From assembly GCF_014651015.1 (NCBI RefSeq), contig NZ_BMWB01000003.1, positions 368,847 through 432,846 of the forward strand: DNA of 64,000 nt, written 5' to 3'. Below the pieces are notes generated by a model that saw nothing but the letters and a program-made list of their open reading frames with translations, did no database searches and had not been told where the DNA came from. Below, in pieces: positions 22,701 to 31,816 of the stretch (its first letter is position 1; each line of letters opens with the position of its first letter). Source of the stretch: Streptomyces xantholiticus. Its GTDB lineage: Bacteria > Actinomycetota > Actinomycetes > Streptomycetales > Streptomycetaceae. The position numbers were made by a program, and so were the translations under genes.

Positions 22701-24128
22701 ATGCGCCGAGCGAAAATCGTCTGCACCCTGGGCCCCGCCACCGACACATACGACCAGATCAAGGCACTGGTCGAAGCCGGAATGGACATCGCCCGCTTCA
22801 ACCTCAGCCACGGCACCTACGCCGACCACGAGGTGCGGTACCAGCACGTCCGCAAAGCCTCGGACGAAACGGGCCGCAGCGTCGGAGTCCTCGTCGACCT
22901 TCAGGGCCCGAAGATCCGTCTCGGCCGCTTCCGCGAAGGCCCCGTACTCCTTGAACGCGGGGACACCTTCACCATCACCACCGAGTACACCGAAGGCGAC
23001 CGTCACACCTGCGGCACCACCTATCGGGGCCTCACAGCCGACGTCGCCAGAGGTGAGCGCATCCTGGTCGACGACGGCAAAGTCGCCCTCGAAGTCACCG
23101 CCGTCGACGGCCCCCGCGTCCGCACCACCGTCGTCGAAGGCGGCATGGTCTCCGACCACAAGGGCCTCAACCTCCCCGGCGTCGCCGTCTCCGTCCCCGC
23201 CCTCTCGGACAAGGACGTCGAAGACCTTCGCTGGGCCCTCGGTATCGGCGCCGACGTCATTGCCCTCTCCTTCGTCAGGAACGGCCGCGACATCGACGAC
23301 GTCCACCGCGTCATGGACGAAGAAGGCCGTCGCCTCCCTGTCATCGCGAAGGTCGAGAAACCCCAGGCCGTCGAGAACATCGACGACATCGTCGCCGCAT
23401 TCGACGGAATCATGGTCGCTCGCGGCGACCTCGGCGTCGAAATGCCCCTCGAACAGGTCCCCATTGTCCAGAAGCGAGCCATCAAACTCGCCAAGCGCAA
23501 CGCCAAACCGGTCATCGTCGCCACCCAGATGCTCGACTCGATGATCGACAACTCCCGCCCCACCCGAGCGGAAGCATCCGACGTCGCCAACGCCGTCATC
23601 GACGGCACCGATGCCGTGATGCTCTCCGGCGAGACCAGCGTCGGCAAATACCCCGTCGAAACCGTTCGCACCATGGCCCGCATCGTCACCGCCGCCGAGG
23701 AGGACGTCCTCGACAAGGGCCTGCCGCCGCTGAACGAACGCAACAAGCCCCGCACCCAGGGCGGCGCCGTCGCCCGCGCCGCAGCCGAGATCGGCGACTT
23801 CCTCGGCGCCAAGTTCCTCGTCGCCTTCACCCAATCCGGCGACACCGTCAAACGCCTCTCCCGCTACCGCTCCCCGATCCCGCTCCTCGCCTTCACCCCC
23901 GACCCCGCCACCCGCTCCCAGCTCAACCTCACCTGGGGCGTCGAGACCTTCCTCGGCCCCCACGTGGAATCGACGGACGCGATGGTCGCCCAGGTCGACG
24001 AGGAACTGCTGAGGATCGGCCGCTGCCGGCGGGGCGACATCGTGATCATCACCGCCGGCTCCCCTCCGGGTGTTCCCGGCTCGACCAACCTGGTCCGCGT
24101 CCACCGCATCGGCGAGAGCCTGAAGTAG
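22701..24128 (+). CDS. pyk: Pyruvate kinase
   Basis: A 475-residue glycolytic enzyme turning phosphoenolpyruvate and ADP into pyruvate and ATP. The N-terminus RRAKIVCTLGPATDTYDQI, the active-site lysine/metal region (VIAKVEKPQAVEN, then GIMVARGDLGVEMP) and ATQMLDSM are all diagnostic. The C-terminal domain, which carries allosteric sites in this family, is complete. Only six bases separate a possible -10 hexamer (taggct, 22689-22694) from the ATG, so the mRNA may be leaderless; no ribosome binding site is visible. Streptomyces usually carry two pyruvate kinases. Confidence 0.97.
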   Translation: MRRAKIVCTLGPATDTYDQIKALVEAGMDIARFNLSHGTYADHEVRYQHVRKASDETGRSVGVLVDLQGPKIRLGRFREGPVLLERGDTFTITTEYTEGDRHTCGTTYRGLTADVARGERILVDDGKVALEVTAVDGPRVRTTVVEGGMVSDHKGLNLPGVAVSVPALSDKDVEDLRWALGIGADVIALSFVRNGRDIDDVHRVMDEEGRRLPVIAKVEKPQAVENIDDIVAAFDGIMVARGDLGVEMPLEQVPIVQKRAIKLAKRNAKPVIVATQMLDSMIDNSRPTRAEASDVANAVIDGTDAVMLSGETSVGKYPVETVRTMARIVTAAEEDVLDKGLPPLNERNKPRTQGGAVARAAAEIGDFLGAKFLVAFTQSGDTVKRLSRYRSPIPLLAFTPDPATRSQLNLTWGVETFLGPHVESTDAMVAQVDEELLRIGRCRRGDIVIITAGSPPGVPGSTNLVRVHRIGESLK

Positions 24129-24354
24129 CGGGCGGCACCCAGTACTTCGGCCCGAGGCGCGCGTCCACGGGCTCGACGGACGCCGGTCGGGCGACGGAGA
24201 TGCTGTACGGGCTGCCGTTGGGGGCGTGGTGCGTCCGCTTGCCGCATTGCTGCTGGGCACCGTTCGATGAGCCCCGTCCTGCTCTCGGAGCAGGTGCCAT
24301 GGAGATCCATGGGTGCCACTCTGCGTGATCGCGGTGTGCCGAGTGGTGAAGAAG

Positions 24355-24380
24355 GGATGTTCACGAAAAGGTGAACATCC
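24355..24380 (-). terminator. Terminator of tRNA-Leu
   Basis: A perfect 10-bp stem, ggatgttcac with gtgaacatcc, around a six-base loop. On the minus strand it begins 5 bases after the encoded CCA end of the tRNA and is followed by cttcttc, giving a weak T-rich tail. Confidence 0.85.
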
Positions 24381-24385
24381 GCTTT

Positions 24386-24472
24386 TGGTGCCCGGTGTGG
24401 GATTCGAACCCACATGCCCTAGGGCACGGCATTTTGAGTGCCGCGAGTCTGACCAGTTCCTCCAACCGGGCA
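24386..24472 (-). tRNA. tRNA-Leu, anticodon CAA
   Basis: On the minus strand the gene opens with tgcccggttggaggaactgg and ends with the matching ccgggca followed by an encoded CCA (24386-24388). The anticodon arm cggca-ctcaaaa-tgccg gives anticodon CAA, which reads UUG leucine codons. A long variable arm (tgccctagggca) is as expected for a class II tRNA, and the T loop ttcgaat is canonical. This is not the developmental bldA tRNA, which has anticodon UAA. Confidence 0.96.
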
Positions 24473-24565
24473 GGCGGGGAGCTGCAAGGGAGTGTACCGG
24501 TTCCCCGCAGTCCGTCGCCCCTCGGTAGGCTCTGAGGAGCACCCTGTCTTGAAACGAGGAGCCCC

Positions 24566-25222
24566 GTGACCGCCCCCGAGTCGCCCCAGCCCATCGCCGA
24601 TGACGACGACAAGTCGCACGTCCCGCCGCTGACGACCCGTGTCGTCATCGCCGAGGACGAGGCCCTGATCAGGCTCGACCTCAAAGAGATGCTCGAGGAG
24701 GAGGGGTACTCCGTCGTCGGAGAGGCGGGCGACGGGCAGCGGGCGGTCGAGCTGGCGCGGGAGCATCGGCCGGACCTCGTGATCATGGACGTGAAGATGC
24801 CCGTCCTCGACGGGATCTCCGCGGCGGAGAAGATCGCCGAGGAGTCCATCGCGCCGGTGCTCATGCTCACGGCGTTCTCGCAGCGCGACCTCGTGGAGCG
24901 GGCGCGGGACGCCGGAGCCATGGCGTATCTGGTGAAGCCGTTCAGCAAGAGCGACGTGGTGCCGGCGATCGAGATGGCGGTGTCGCGGTTCACCGAGCTG
25001 AAGACGCTCGAGAAGGAGGTCGCTGATCTGTCGCAGCGGCTGGAGACGCGCAAGTTGGTGGACCGGGCGAAGAGCATTCTGCAGACGCAGTACGGGCTGA
25101 CGGAGCCGGCGGCGTTCCGGTGGATCCAAAAGACGTCGATGGACCGGCGGCTGTCGATGCAGCAGGTCGCGGAGGCGGTCATCGAGGACGCCGAGGAGAA
25201 GAAGGCCGCGAAGGGGCAGTAG
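24566..25222 (+). CDS. Response regulator with ANTAR RNA-binding output
   Basis: A 218-residue regulator. The receiver domain (about residues 25-140) has the acidic pocket EDE at 30-32, the phosphorylation site D75 in VIMDVKMP, and the conserved T and K (MLTAFS, VKPFS). The C-terminal ANTAR domain (about 150-210), with DRAKSILQTQYGLTEPAAF, binds paired stem-loops in mRNA and works by antitermination. It resembles mycobacterial PdtaR. No partner kinase is adjacent. The start is GTG, with gaggag upstream; a strong terminator follows. Candidate RNA targets with twin hexaloop hairpins were not found by eye nearby. Confidence 0.94.
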   Translation: MTAPESPQPIADDDDKSHVPPLTTRVVIAEDEALIRLDLKEMLEEEGYSVVGEAGDGQRAVELAREHRPDLVIMDVKMPVLDGISAAEKIAEESIAPVLMLTAFSQRDLVERARDAGAMAYLVKPFSKSDVVPAIEMAVSRFTELKTLEKEVADLSQRLETRKLVDRAKSILQTQYGLTEPAAFRWIQKTSMDRRLSMQQVAEAVIEDAEEKKAAKGQ

Positions 25223-25239
25223 CGGCGGGCGAAGTCGGG

Positions 25240-25274
25240 CAGGGCCTCCGGTCACATGGTGACCGGAGGCCCTG
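25240..25274 (+). terminator. Terminator after the ANTAR regulator gene
   Basis: A perfect 16-bp stem, cagggcctccggtcac with its complement, around the three-base loop atg, 18 bases after the stop. Confidence 0.88.
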
Positions 25275-25751
25275 TGATGTTCCTGGGGATGTTGTGAAGG
25301 AGGCTTTCGATTCGGCCGCGCGGCGGACGGCTGCACGCTACGGTGCGCGTTCAGGCAGGAGATGGCTGTCCGGTGAGACGGCGGGGCTGTCCGAGGTGTG
25401 TGGGGCGGGTTGCCCGGGGGCATGTTCCGACCGGACCGCAGGGGTGGCGGAGGCGAGAGATTGCCTGTTCAGGGCCTTGCGGAGGGGTGCGGCGCAGGGG
25501 TCGTGAAGATCGCGTAGAGGTATGTCGGGAAGTTCTGGATCACTGCTGAGATGTCCGGTCGCCGGTAAGGAGTGTTCTGTTTCCGGCACATGACTCAGGT
25601 CACAGGGCGATCACACATCGTTCGGTCACCTATCCGTGTGCCCGAACGCGCGATTACATTCCCCGCACACCGCACCGATTGGCGGTGTCCTGCGGAGAGA
25701 AACCAATCTCCTCCGCAGACAGATCGTTCGGGCGGCTCCAAGGGGTTCGTA
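25275..25751. other. Gene-free region and leader of the liv operon
   Basis: No coding signal is convincing. The last 150 bases are less GC-rich than the surroundings (atcacacatcgttcggtcac, gcgattacatt), as expected for a promoter region, but I cannot fix the -35 and -10 boxes. An open frame reaches upstream from livJ to 25572, but the lipoprotein signal starts at 25752. Confidence 0.45.
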
Positions 25752-26912
25752 GTGCTGAACAAGACCATCGTCAAGCTTGCTATACCGCTGGCAGCGAGTG
25801 CCCTCGCGCTGACCGCGTGTGGTGGCGACTCCGGCAGCGGTGACGGCGCCGTGAAGATCGCCTTCCAGGGACCGCTCTCCGGCGACAACGTCGCACTGGG
25901 CGAGAACATGCAGAACGGCGTCAAGCTGGCCATCGACCAGGCCAACGCCAAGGGCGACCTCGACTTCAAACTCGAGTACGTCGCCGGTGACGACCAGGGC
26001 CTGCCGGACAAGGCCACGGCCGCCGCGCAGAAGATCATCGACGACGAGAGCGTCGCCGCGGTGGTCGGCCCCGCCTTCTCCGGCCCGACCAACACGTCGT
26101 CGCCGCTGTACGCGGAGTCGGGTCTGGTCACGGTCTCGCCGTCGGCGACCAACCCGCTGCTGACGGACAAGGAGAACGGCTTCACCAGCTTCCTGCGCGG
26201 TGTCCCCAACGACAACATGCAGGGCGCCGGCATGGCGACCTACTACGCCAAGAAGCTGAAGGCCAAGAAGGTCTACCTGATCGACGACAAGACCGACTAC
26301 GGCGTGGGCCTGGCGACTGTCGCCGAGAAGGGGCTGAAGGACGCCGGCATCACGGTCGTCAAGAAGTCCGTCCCGCAGAAGACGCCGGACTACTCCGCGA
26401 CAGCGAAGGACGTCGTCAACTCCAAGGCCGACGCGCTGATCTACGCCGGTTACTACCAGGACCTGGCGCCGTTCGCGAAGAAGCTGAAGGACGCCGGCTA
26501 CAAGGGCGCGGGCATCTCGGGCGACGGCTCGAACGACATGAAGTTCGTCGAGCTCGCCGGTGACGCCGCCGAGAACTGGTTCCTCACCTGCCCCTGCACC
26601 GACGCCACCGTCGAGGCGGGCACGAAGAAGTTCGCCGATGACTACCAGAAGGAGTTCGGCCGGGCCCCCGGTACGTACTCCGCCGAGGCGTACGACATCA
26701 CCAACATGATCATCGCCGAGATCAAGAAGGCGGGCGCCGACGTCGAGCGCGAGGCTCTGCGCGACGCGCTGGCGAAGGCGTCGTACAAGGGTCTGACGAA
26801 GACCTTCTCCTTCGGTGAGAACGGTGAGTTCAAGGGCACCGACGTCTACCTGTACCAGGTCAAGGGCGGCAAGATCGGATACCAGGGCAACATCAACGAG
26901 CTGGCCGGCTGA
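25752..26912 (+). CDS. livJ: Branched-chain amino acid ABC transporter, binding lipoprotein
   Basis: A 386-residue lipoprotein that captures leucine, isoleucine, valine or related amino acids outside the membrane and delivers them to LivHM. The signal peptide NKTIVKLAIPLAASALALTAC ends in a lipobox with the lipidated cysteine before GGDSGSG. The periplasmic-binding fold begins at VKIAFQGPLSGDN and has the family segment VVGPAFSGPTNT. The start is GTG at 25752, six bases after aagggg. It heads a five-gene operon but is separated from livH by a hairpin (26945-26979), which would keep the binding protein more abundant than the permease. Confidence 0.94.
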   Translation: MLNKTIVKLAIPLAASALALTACGGDSGSGDGAVKIAFQGPLSGDNVALGENMQNGVKLAIDQANAKGDLDFKLEYVAGDDQGLPDKATAAAQKIIDDESVAAVVGPAFSGPTNTSSPLYAESGLVTVSPSATNPLLTDKENGFTSFLRGVPNDNMQGAGMATYYAKKLKAKKVYLIDDKTDYGVGLATVAEKGLKDAGITVVKKSVPQKTPDYSATAKDVVNSKADALIYAGYYQDLAPFAKKLKDAGYKGAGISGDGSNDMKFVELAGDAAENWFLTCPCTDATVEAGTKKFADDYQKEFGRAPGTYSAEAYDITNMIIAEIKKAGADVEREALRDALAKASYKGLTKTFSFGENGEFKGTDVYLYQVKGGKIGYQGNINELAG

Positions 26913-26944
26913 CGCTGGGGCTTGAGTGGCTGATGCCATGCGAC

Positions 26945-26979
26945 CGGGGGCCGGGAGGCGGTTGTTCTCCCGGCCCCCG
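26945..26979 (+). terminator. Hairpin between livJ and livH
   Basis: A perfect 13-bp stem, cgggggccgggag with its complement, around a nine-base loop, 32 bases after livJ. Placed inside an operon, it probably acts as a partial terminator or an mRNA-protecting structure. Confidence 0.75.
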
Positions 26980-27102
26980 TCCGCGGAGTGGGGCGATCGG
27001 CCCCTGACTGGTTCGCCTCACTGATTCGAATGTTTCGCCCGCGGGCCGCCCTCGTCGCCACGAGCGCCGGGCCCGCTCAGCTCCCACAAGGAAGTCTGCT
27101 CC

Positions 27103-28026
27103 ATGTCCCTTCAGGAATTCTGGGACTATCTCGTCCTAGGGGTGATGCTCGGCTCGCTGTATGCCGTCATCGCCATCGGCTACACCCTTGTCTACGGCGT
27201 GCTGCAGCTGATCAACTTCGCGCACAGCGAGGTCTTCATGCTCGGCGCCTACGGCAGTCTCATCGTCCTTCAGCTGGTCAATCCGGGGGACAATCCGACC
27301 GCTGTGGCCTCCATAGGCTTCGTCGCTCTCGCCATGGCGGGTTCGGCATTGTTCGGTGGTGTCACGGCGTACGGCCTGGAGAAGGTCGCGTACCGACCAC
27401 TGCGCAGACGTGGTGCTCCACGGCTGATCTTCTTGATCACCGCGATCGGTGCCTCGTTCTTCCTGTACAACCTGGCCGGCAAGCTGTTCGGGCGTGACCC
27501 GTTGCCGCTGCCGGAGATGTACGACAACCACAACGTCTTCACGATCTTCGGCGCGGGCGTGAACATCACGCAGCTGCTGCAGTTCGCGACTGCCGTGGTC
27601 ATGATGATCGGTCTCGACCTGGTCGTGAACCGGACCAAGCTCGGCAAGGGTATCCGCGCTGTCGCGCAGGACGCCGAGGTCGCGGGCCTGATGGGTGTCG
27701 ACATCGACAAGGTCATCTCCCGCACCTTCATCATCGGCGGCGTCCTGGGAGGTGTGGCGGGCTTCCTGTTCGCCAACCTGAACCAGGTGTCGTACACGAT
27801 GGGCTTCATTCCCGGCATCACCGCGTTCGCCGCCGCCGTCGTCGGCGGTATCGGCAACATCCGCGGTGCGATGTTCGGTGGCATCCTGATCGGCATCGTG
27901 GAGACGATGACGGTGCCGCTGCTCGGTGACGAGTGGCGCAGCGTCTCGGCCATGGTGGTGCTGATCCTGGTGCTGATGTTCCGCCCGATGGGCATCCTCG
28001 GTGAGCGAGTGGGGAGGGCGGCATGA
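27103..28026 (+). CDS. livH: Branched-chain amino acid ABC transporter, permease
   Basis: A 307-residue inner-membrane permease of the LivH type with about eight hydrophobic segments. Family landmarks are LGSLYAVIAIGYTLVYG near the N-terminus, where the channel-lining helices begin, and the cytoplasmic loop LGKGIRAVAQDAEVAGLMGV, which docks on the ATPases. The ATG at 27103 follows cacaagga. It overlaps livM by 4 bases (ATGA). Confidence 0.95.
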   Translation: MSLQEFWDYLVLGVMLGSLYAVIAIGYTLVYGVLQLINFAHSEVFMLGAYGSLIVLQLVNPGDNPTAVASIGFVALAMAGSALFGGVTAYGLEKVAYRPLRRRGAPRLIFLITAIGASFFLYNLAGKLFGRDPLPLPEMYDNHNVFTIFGAGVNITQLLQFATAVVMMIGLDLVVNRTKLGKGIRAVAQDAEVAGLMGVDIDKVISRTFIIGGVLGGVAGFLFANLNQVSYTMGFIPGITAFAAAVVGGIGNIRGAMFGGILIGIVETMTVPLLGDEWRSVSAMVVLILVLMFRPMGILGERVGRAA

Positions 28027-29408
28027 GTACGACCGAGACTTCGAAGAGTCTGACGCCGTCTGCGGCGGCGAAGCTGCGCCGCACGGCGTGGTACCAGACG
28101 GAGCGTTACTCACGGCTGTGGGCGATGATCGCCCTCGGCGTGCTGTTGGCCCTGGTGACGGGCGAGCAGGGCAACACCCGTGACATCTTCTACTCCATCG
28201 AGTCGACGTTCACGGGCCCCAAGCTGTGGTTGTGGCTGGCCTTCACGGTCGGTGTGTGGGCGCTGCGGGAGTTCGCGGCGACGCCGATCAAGGGCGCCGC
28301 GACCAAGGCGAAGGAGTCGGCCAAGTCGGCCACGTCCGCCGGCCCGGTGGGCTCGCTGCGGACGCGGTTCCAGTCGGACAAGCGGTTGAAGCTGGGCGGT
28401 ATCGCGGTCCTGCTGATCCTTGTCCTGGTCATTCCGTCGGGTCTGGAGCGGACCTGGCAGACGGTGCTGGTCGACCAGATCGCGATCTTCGCACTGCTGG
28501 CGATCGGCCTCAATGTGGTGATCGGCTGGGCAGGTCTGCTGGACCTGGGCTTCTTCGCCTTCTTCGCCGTGGGTGCGTACTCGACGGCGTACTGGACGGG
28601 CCGGCTGCCGATCGAGCCGCCAGTGGTGCTGAACAACTTCTGGGTCATTCCCGTCGCCGTCGTCACCTGTCTGATCTGCGGTCTGCTCCTGGGTGCTCCG
28701 ACGCTTCGGCTCAGGGGTGACTATCTGGCGATCGTGACGCTCGGTTTCCACGAGATCATCTATCTGGTCGCCAAGAACGCGGACGGTCTGACCGGTGGTC
28801 CGCAGGGTGCGCGTCTGATCCCGGACTTCTCGATCGACTTCGCGGGCATCGAGTACAAGTGGTCGATCAAGCCGCTGCCTTACTGGTATCTGCTGGTCTT
28901 CTTCATCGTCCTGGTGATCATTCTGTTCTCGCGTCTCGAGCACTCGAGGGTGGGACGCGCCTGGACGGCGATTCGCGAGGACGAGATCGCCGCCGCGGCG
29001 AACGGCGTCAACACGGTGCAGTTCAAGCTGATGGCGTTCGCGATCGGTGCGTCGACGTCGGGTGTCGCGGGCGTGATCTTCACCAGCAAGTACGGGTACA
29101 TCAATCCCGAGGTCTTCCCGCTGCTGCAGTCCATCCTGATCCTGGCCTACGTCATCTTCGGTGGCATGGGTTCGATCCCCGGTGTCCTGATCGGTACGGC
29201 GATCCTGGTGTGGCTGCCGGAGGCGCTGAAGGACTGGGTGGATCCGTCCGACCGGTACATGTATCTGGGCGCGCTGCTCGTGATCATGATGATCTACCGG
29301 CCGCAGGGTGTCTGGCCCTCTCGCCGAAGGCAGCGTGAGCTGAAGATGGCGGAGGAAGGCATCGGCGACGCGGACGCGATGTCCGAGCCGGCGGGAGGCA
29401 AGTTCTGA
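28023..29408 (+). CDS. livM: Branched-chain amino acid ABC transporter, permease
   Basis: A 461-residue LivM-type permease. The first ~130 residues are an extension with one or two hydrophobic segments and a charged loop, longer than in E. coli but usual in actinobacteria. The core has the LivM pattern NVVIGWAGLLDLGFFAFFAV and the ATPase-docking loop SRVGRAWTAIREDEIAAAA. The start overlaps livH and the stop overlaps livG by one base (TGATG), so all three are translationally coupled. Confidence 0.95.
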   Translation: MSTTETSKSLTPSAAAKLRRTAWYQTERYSRLWAMIALGVLLALVTGEQGNTRDIFYSIESTFTGPKLWLWLAFTVGVWALREFAATPIKGAATKAKESAKSATSAGPVGSLRTRFQSDKRLKLGGIAVLLILVLVIPSGLERTWQTVLVDQIAIFALLAIGLNVVIGWAGLLDLGFFAFFAVGAYSTAYWTGRLPIEPPVVLNNFWVIPVAVVTCLICGLLLGAPTLRLRGDYLAIVTLGFHEIIYLVAKNADGLTGGPQGARLIPDFSIDFAGIEYKWSIKPLPYWYLLVFFIVLVIILFSRLEHSRVGRAWTAIREDEIAAAANGVNTVQFKLMAFAIGASTSGVAGVIFTSKYGYINPEVFPLLQSILILAYVIFGGMGSIPGVLIGTAILVWLPEALKDWVDPSDRYMYLGALLVIMMIYRPQGVWPSRRRQRELKMAEEGIGDADAMSEPAGGKF

Positions 29409-30457
29409 TGAGCACCGATGTGAAGAGCGACGCGGCGGCGGGCGCGCAGCCGGCGGCCGGTGGTACCGACCTGGTGCTGCAGGCTTCGGACGTGACGCTG
29501 CGGTTCGGCGGTCTGACCTGCCTGGACCATGTGGACGTCAATATGTGCCGGGGCGAGGTCCTGGCGGTGATCGGGCCGAACGGCGCGGGCAAGACCTCGC
29601 TGTTCAACTCGCTCACCGGGGCGTACACGCCGCAGGAGGGCAGGATCGTCTTCCGTTCGAAGGACGGTGACGAGAAGTCCCTGCTGGGCAGTCAGCCGCA
29701 TGTCGTCAACCGGATCGGTCTGGCGCGTACGTTCCAGAACATCCGGCTGTTCTCTGCGCTGACGGCGCTGGAGAACGTGAAGATCGCGGCGGAGACCCGT
29801 CTGAAGGCCGGACCGGTCTCGATCATGCTGGGTCTGCCGAATGCCCGGAAGGCGGAGCGGCTCAGTGACGAGCGTGCGCACCGGCTGCTGAAGTTCGTGG
29901 GTCTCGAGGACAAGCTCAACGAGATCGCGGGCAGCCTGTCGTACGGTGACCAGCGCAGTCTGGAGATCGCCCGGGCGCTGGCCACCGATCCGCAGATCCT
30001 GCTGCTGGACGAGCCGGCGGCCGGTACCAATCCGACGGAGAAGCTGGAGTTGGAGCAGCTGATCCGCCGGATCAACACCGAGCTGGGCATCAGCGTGCTG
30101 TTGATCGAGCACGACATGCGTCTGGTGATGTCGGTGGCGGACCGGGTGATGGTCCTCAACTTCGGCAAGAAGATCGCCGAGGGCACGCCGAGCGAGGTGC
30201 AGCAGCACCCGGCGGTTATCGAGGCCTACTTGGGCGCGTCGACGCAGGAGGCGGAGGCGGTGCAGGCCGTCATCGCGGAGCAGCAGGCGGCGGAGGCGGC
30301 GTCGGCCGAGTCCGCCTCTGACGAGACCGGCCCCGAGGAGCCTGTTTCGGACGAGCCTGCGGCGGCCGATGCGCCGGACGAGGCGTCGGCTGAGGCGGTG
30401 TCGTCGGACGAGGCGGCGCCGGGCAGGACCGCGTCGGACGAGGAGAGCGGCAAGTGA
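29408..30457 (+). CDS. livG: Branched-chain amino acid ABC transporter, ATPase with acidic tail
   Basis: A 349-residue ATP-binding subunit. Walker A is GPNGAGKTS, the signature is LSYGDQRSLEIARAL, Walker B is ILLLDEPAAGTNP, and the switch histidine is in LLIEHDMRLV. The ABC domain and the LivG-type C-terminal helix finish near residue 277 (AVIEAYLGAS). The last ~70 residues are low-complexity, rich in Ala, Glu, Ser and Asp, and not needed for the fold; LivG proteins elsewhere are about 255-290 residues. It overlaps livF at GTGA. Confidence 0.94.
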   Translation: MSTDVKSDAAAGAQPAAGGTDLVLQASDVTLRFGGLTCLDHVDVNMCRGEVLAVIGPNGAGKTSLFNSLTGAYTPQEGRIVFRSKDGDEKSLLGSQPHVVNRIGLARTFQNIRLFSALTALENVKIAAETRLKAGPVSIMLGLPNARKAERLSDERAHRLLKFVGLEDKLNEIAGSLSYGDQRSLEIARALATDPQILLLDEPAAGTNPTEKLELEQLIRRINTELGISVLLIEHDMRLVMSVADRVMVLNFGKKIAEGTPSEVQQHPAVIEAYLGASTQEAEAVQAVIAEQQAAEAASAESASDETGPEEPVSDEPAAADAPDEASAEAVSSDEAAPGRTASDEESGK

Positions 30458-31221
30458 GCACCACGACTGAGCTGCAGAAGGACGCCGGCACGGCGGGCAC
30501 TTCGGAGGAGACGCTGCTCGAGCTGGAGAGCATGCGGGTGTTCTACGGCGCCATCGAGGCGATCAAGGGCATCGATCTGACGGTGCGCAAGGGCGAGATC
30601 GTCGCTCTGCTCGGCGGTAACGGCGCGGGCAAGACGACCACGCTGCGCACCATTTCCGGGATGCTTCAGCCGCGGCACGGTCAGGTGCTGTACCGCGGTG
30701 AGCGCATCGACGGGATCAAGTCGCACGAGCTGGTGCAGTTCGGCATCGGTCATGTGCCGGAGGGCCGGCGTGTCTTCTCGACGATGACCGTGCGCGAGAA
30801 CCTGGAGATGGGCGCGTACCGCTTCAGCTCCGTCGACTCGGCGGAGATGGACCGGGTGTTCACGCTCTTCCCGCGTCTGGCCGAGCGGCGCTCGCAGCAG
30901 GCCGGCACTCTGTCCGGCGGTGAGCAGCAGATGCTGGCGATCGGCCGTGCCCTGATGGGCAAGCCGGAGCTGCTGCTGCTGGACGAGCCGTCGATGGGTC
31001 TGGCGCCGCTGATCGTGCAGCAGATCTTCGAGATCATCGAGGAGATCAACAAGCAGGGCACGACGGTGCTGCTGGTCGAGCAGAACGCGACTCAGGCTCT
31101 TGGCCTGGCGAACCGCGGTTACGTCCTGGAGACGGGTGAGGTCGCGATGTCGGGTCCGGCGGCGGATCTGCTGGCGGACTCCAGGATCCGGGAGGCCTAC
31201 CTCGGTGAGGGCGCGGCCTGA
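30454..31221 (+). CDS. livF: Branched-chain amino acid ABC transporter, ATPase
   Basis: A 255-residue second ATP-binding subunit with Walker A GGNGAGKTTT, signature LSGGEQQMLAIGRAL, Walker B LLLLDEPSMGLAP and switch histidine replaced by the LivF-typical VEQN. It pairs with LivG to drive LivHM. The start is GTG, overlapping the livG stop by four bases. It is the last gene of the operon, closed by the hairpin at 31236-31275. Confidence 0.95.
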   Translation: MSTTTELQKDAGTAGTSEETLLELESMRVFYGAIEAIKGIDLTVRKGEIVALLGGNGAGKTTTLRTISGMLQPRHGQVLYRGERIDGIKSHELVQFGIGHVPEGRRVFSTMTVRENLEMGAYRFSSVDSAEMDRVFTLFPRLAERRSQQAGTLSGGEQQMLAIGRALMGKPELLLLDEPSMGLAPLIVQQIFEIIEEINKQGTTVLLVEQNATQALGLANRGYVLETGEVAMSGPAADLLADSRIREAYLGEGAA

Positions 31222-31235
31222 CGGCCGGTGAAGCA

Positions 31236-31275
31236 GAGCGGGGCCGGGAAGCCTGGAGGCTTCCCGGCCCCGCTC
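31236..31275. terminator. Bidirectional terminator between livF and thioesterase
   Basis: A perfect 18-bp stem, starting gagcggggccgggaagcc, around tgga, placed 15 bases after livF and 9 bases beyond the stop of the convergent thioesterase. It can serve both strands. Confidence 0.9.
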
Positions 31276-31283
31276 CGTTGTGT

Positions 31284-31745
31284 TCACTCCTGGGAGAGGT
31301 CGCGCAGCAGGCAGGTGAGGCGTGCCGAACAGACCCGCTTGTCGTGCTCGTCGGTGATCACGATCTCGTAGGTGGCCGTCGACCGGCCGCGGTGGACGGG
31401 GGTGGCGACGCCGGTGACGAGGCCGGAGCGGACGCCCCGGTGATGGGTGCAGTTGAGGTCCACACCGACGGCGATCTTTGAGGGGCCGCCGTGCAGCATG
31501 GAGCCGACGGAGCCGAGGGTCTCGGCGAGGACGGCGGAGGCACCGCCGTGCAGCAGGCCGTAGGGCTGGGTGTTGCCTTCGACGGGCATGGTGCCGACGA
31601 CGCGGTCCGCGGAGGCCTCGACGATCTGCACCCCCATGCGAGCGCCCAGGTTTCCCGCGGAGAACAGCGCGGGGAGGTCCATGCCGAGCTCGGCGTACTC
31701 GTCGATGACCCCTTGCGGGAACTTCACGCTGGTCTGCTCGCCCAT
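31284..31745 (-). CDS. Hotdog-fold thioesterase, PaaI family
   Basis: A 153-residue acyl-CoA thioesterase of the PaaI/YbdB type. The family signature with a catalytic acid is seen as YGLLHGGASAVLAETLGS near residues 62-79. MGVQIVEASADRVVGTMPV forms the first beta strands. The natural acyl-CoA cannot be told. The ATG at 31745 gives the usual length. It is preceded on the minus strand by the molybdopterin oxidoreductase gene. Confidence 0.88.
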   Translation of the reverse strand: MGEQTSVKFPQGVIDEYAELGMDLPALFSAGNLGARMGVQIVEASADRVVGTMPVEGNTQPYGLLHGGASAVLAETLGSVGSMLHGGPSKIAVGVDLNCTHHRGVRSGLVTGVATPVHRGRSTATYEIVITDEHDKRVCSARLTCLLRDLSQE

Positions 31746-31816
31746 GAGGCCGGCTCCGTTCGTCGTACCGTCTGGTCCTGGTGGTTGTCCGCTTGTCCTG
31801 CCGCCTGAGCGAACGC

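Noticed and set aside
24049..24300. A small minus-strand ORF between pyk and tRNA-Leu
   Set aside because: It runs into the 3' end of pyk on the opposite strand, has no ribosome binding site, and I recognise no family.
24386..24472. bldA, the developmental leucine tRNA
   Set aside because: The anticodon loop ctcaaaa gives CAA, not UAA.
25338..25589. A small minus-strand ORF before livJ
   Set aside because: Composition is Pro/Ser/Ala-rich with no start signal or motif; more likely non-coding.
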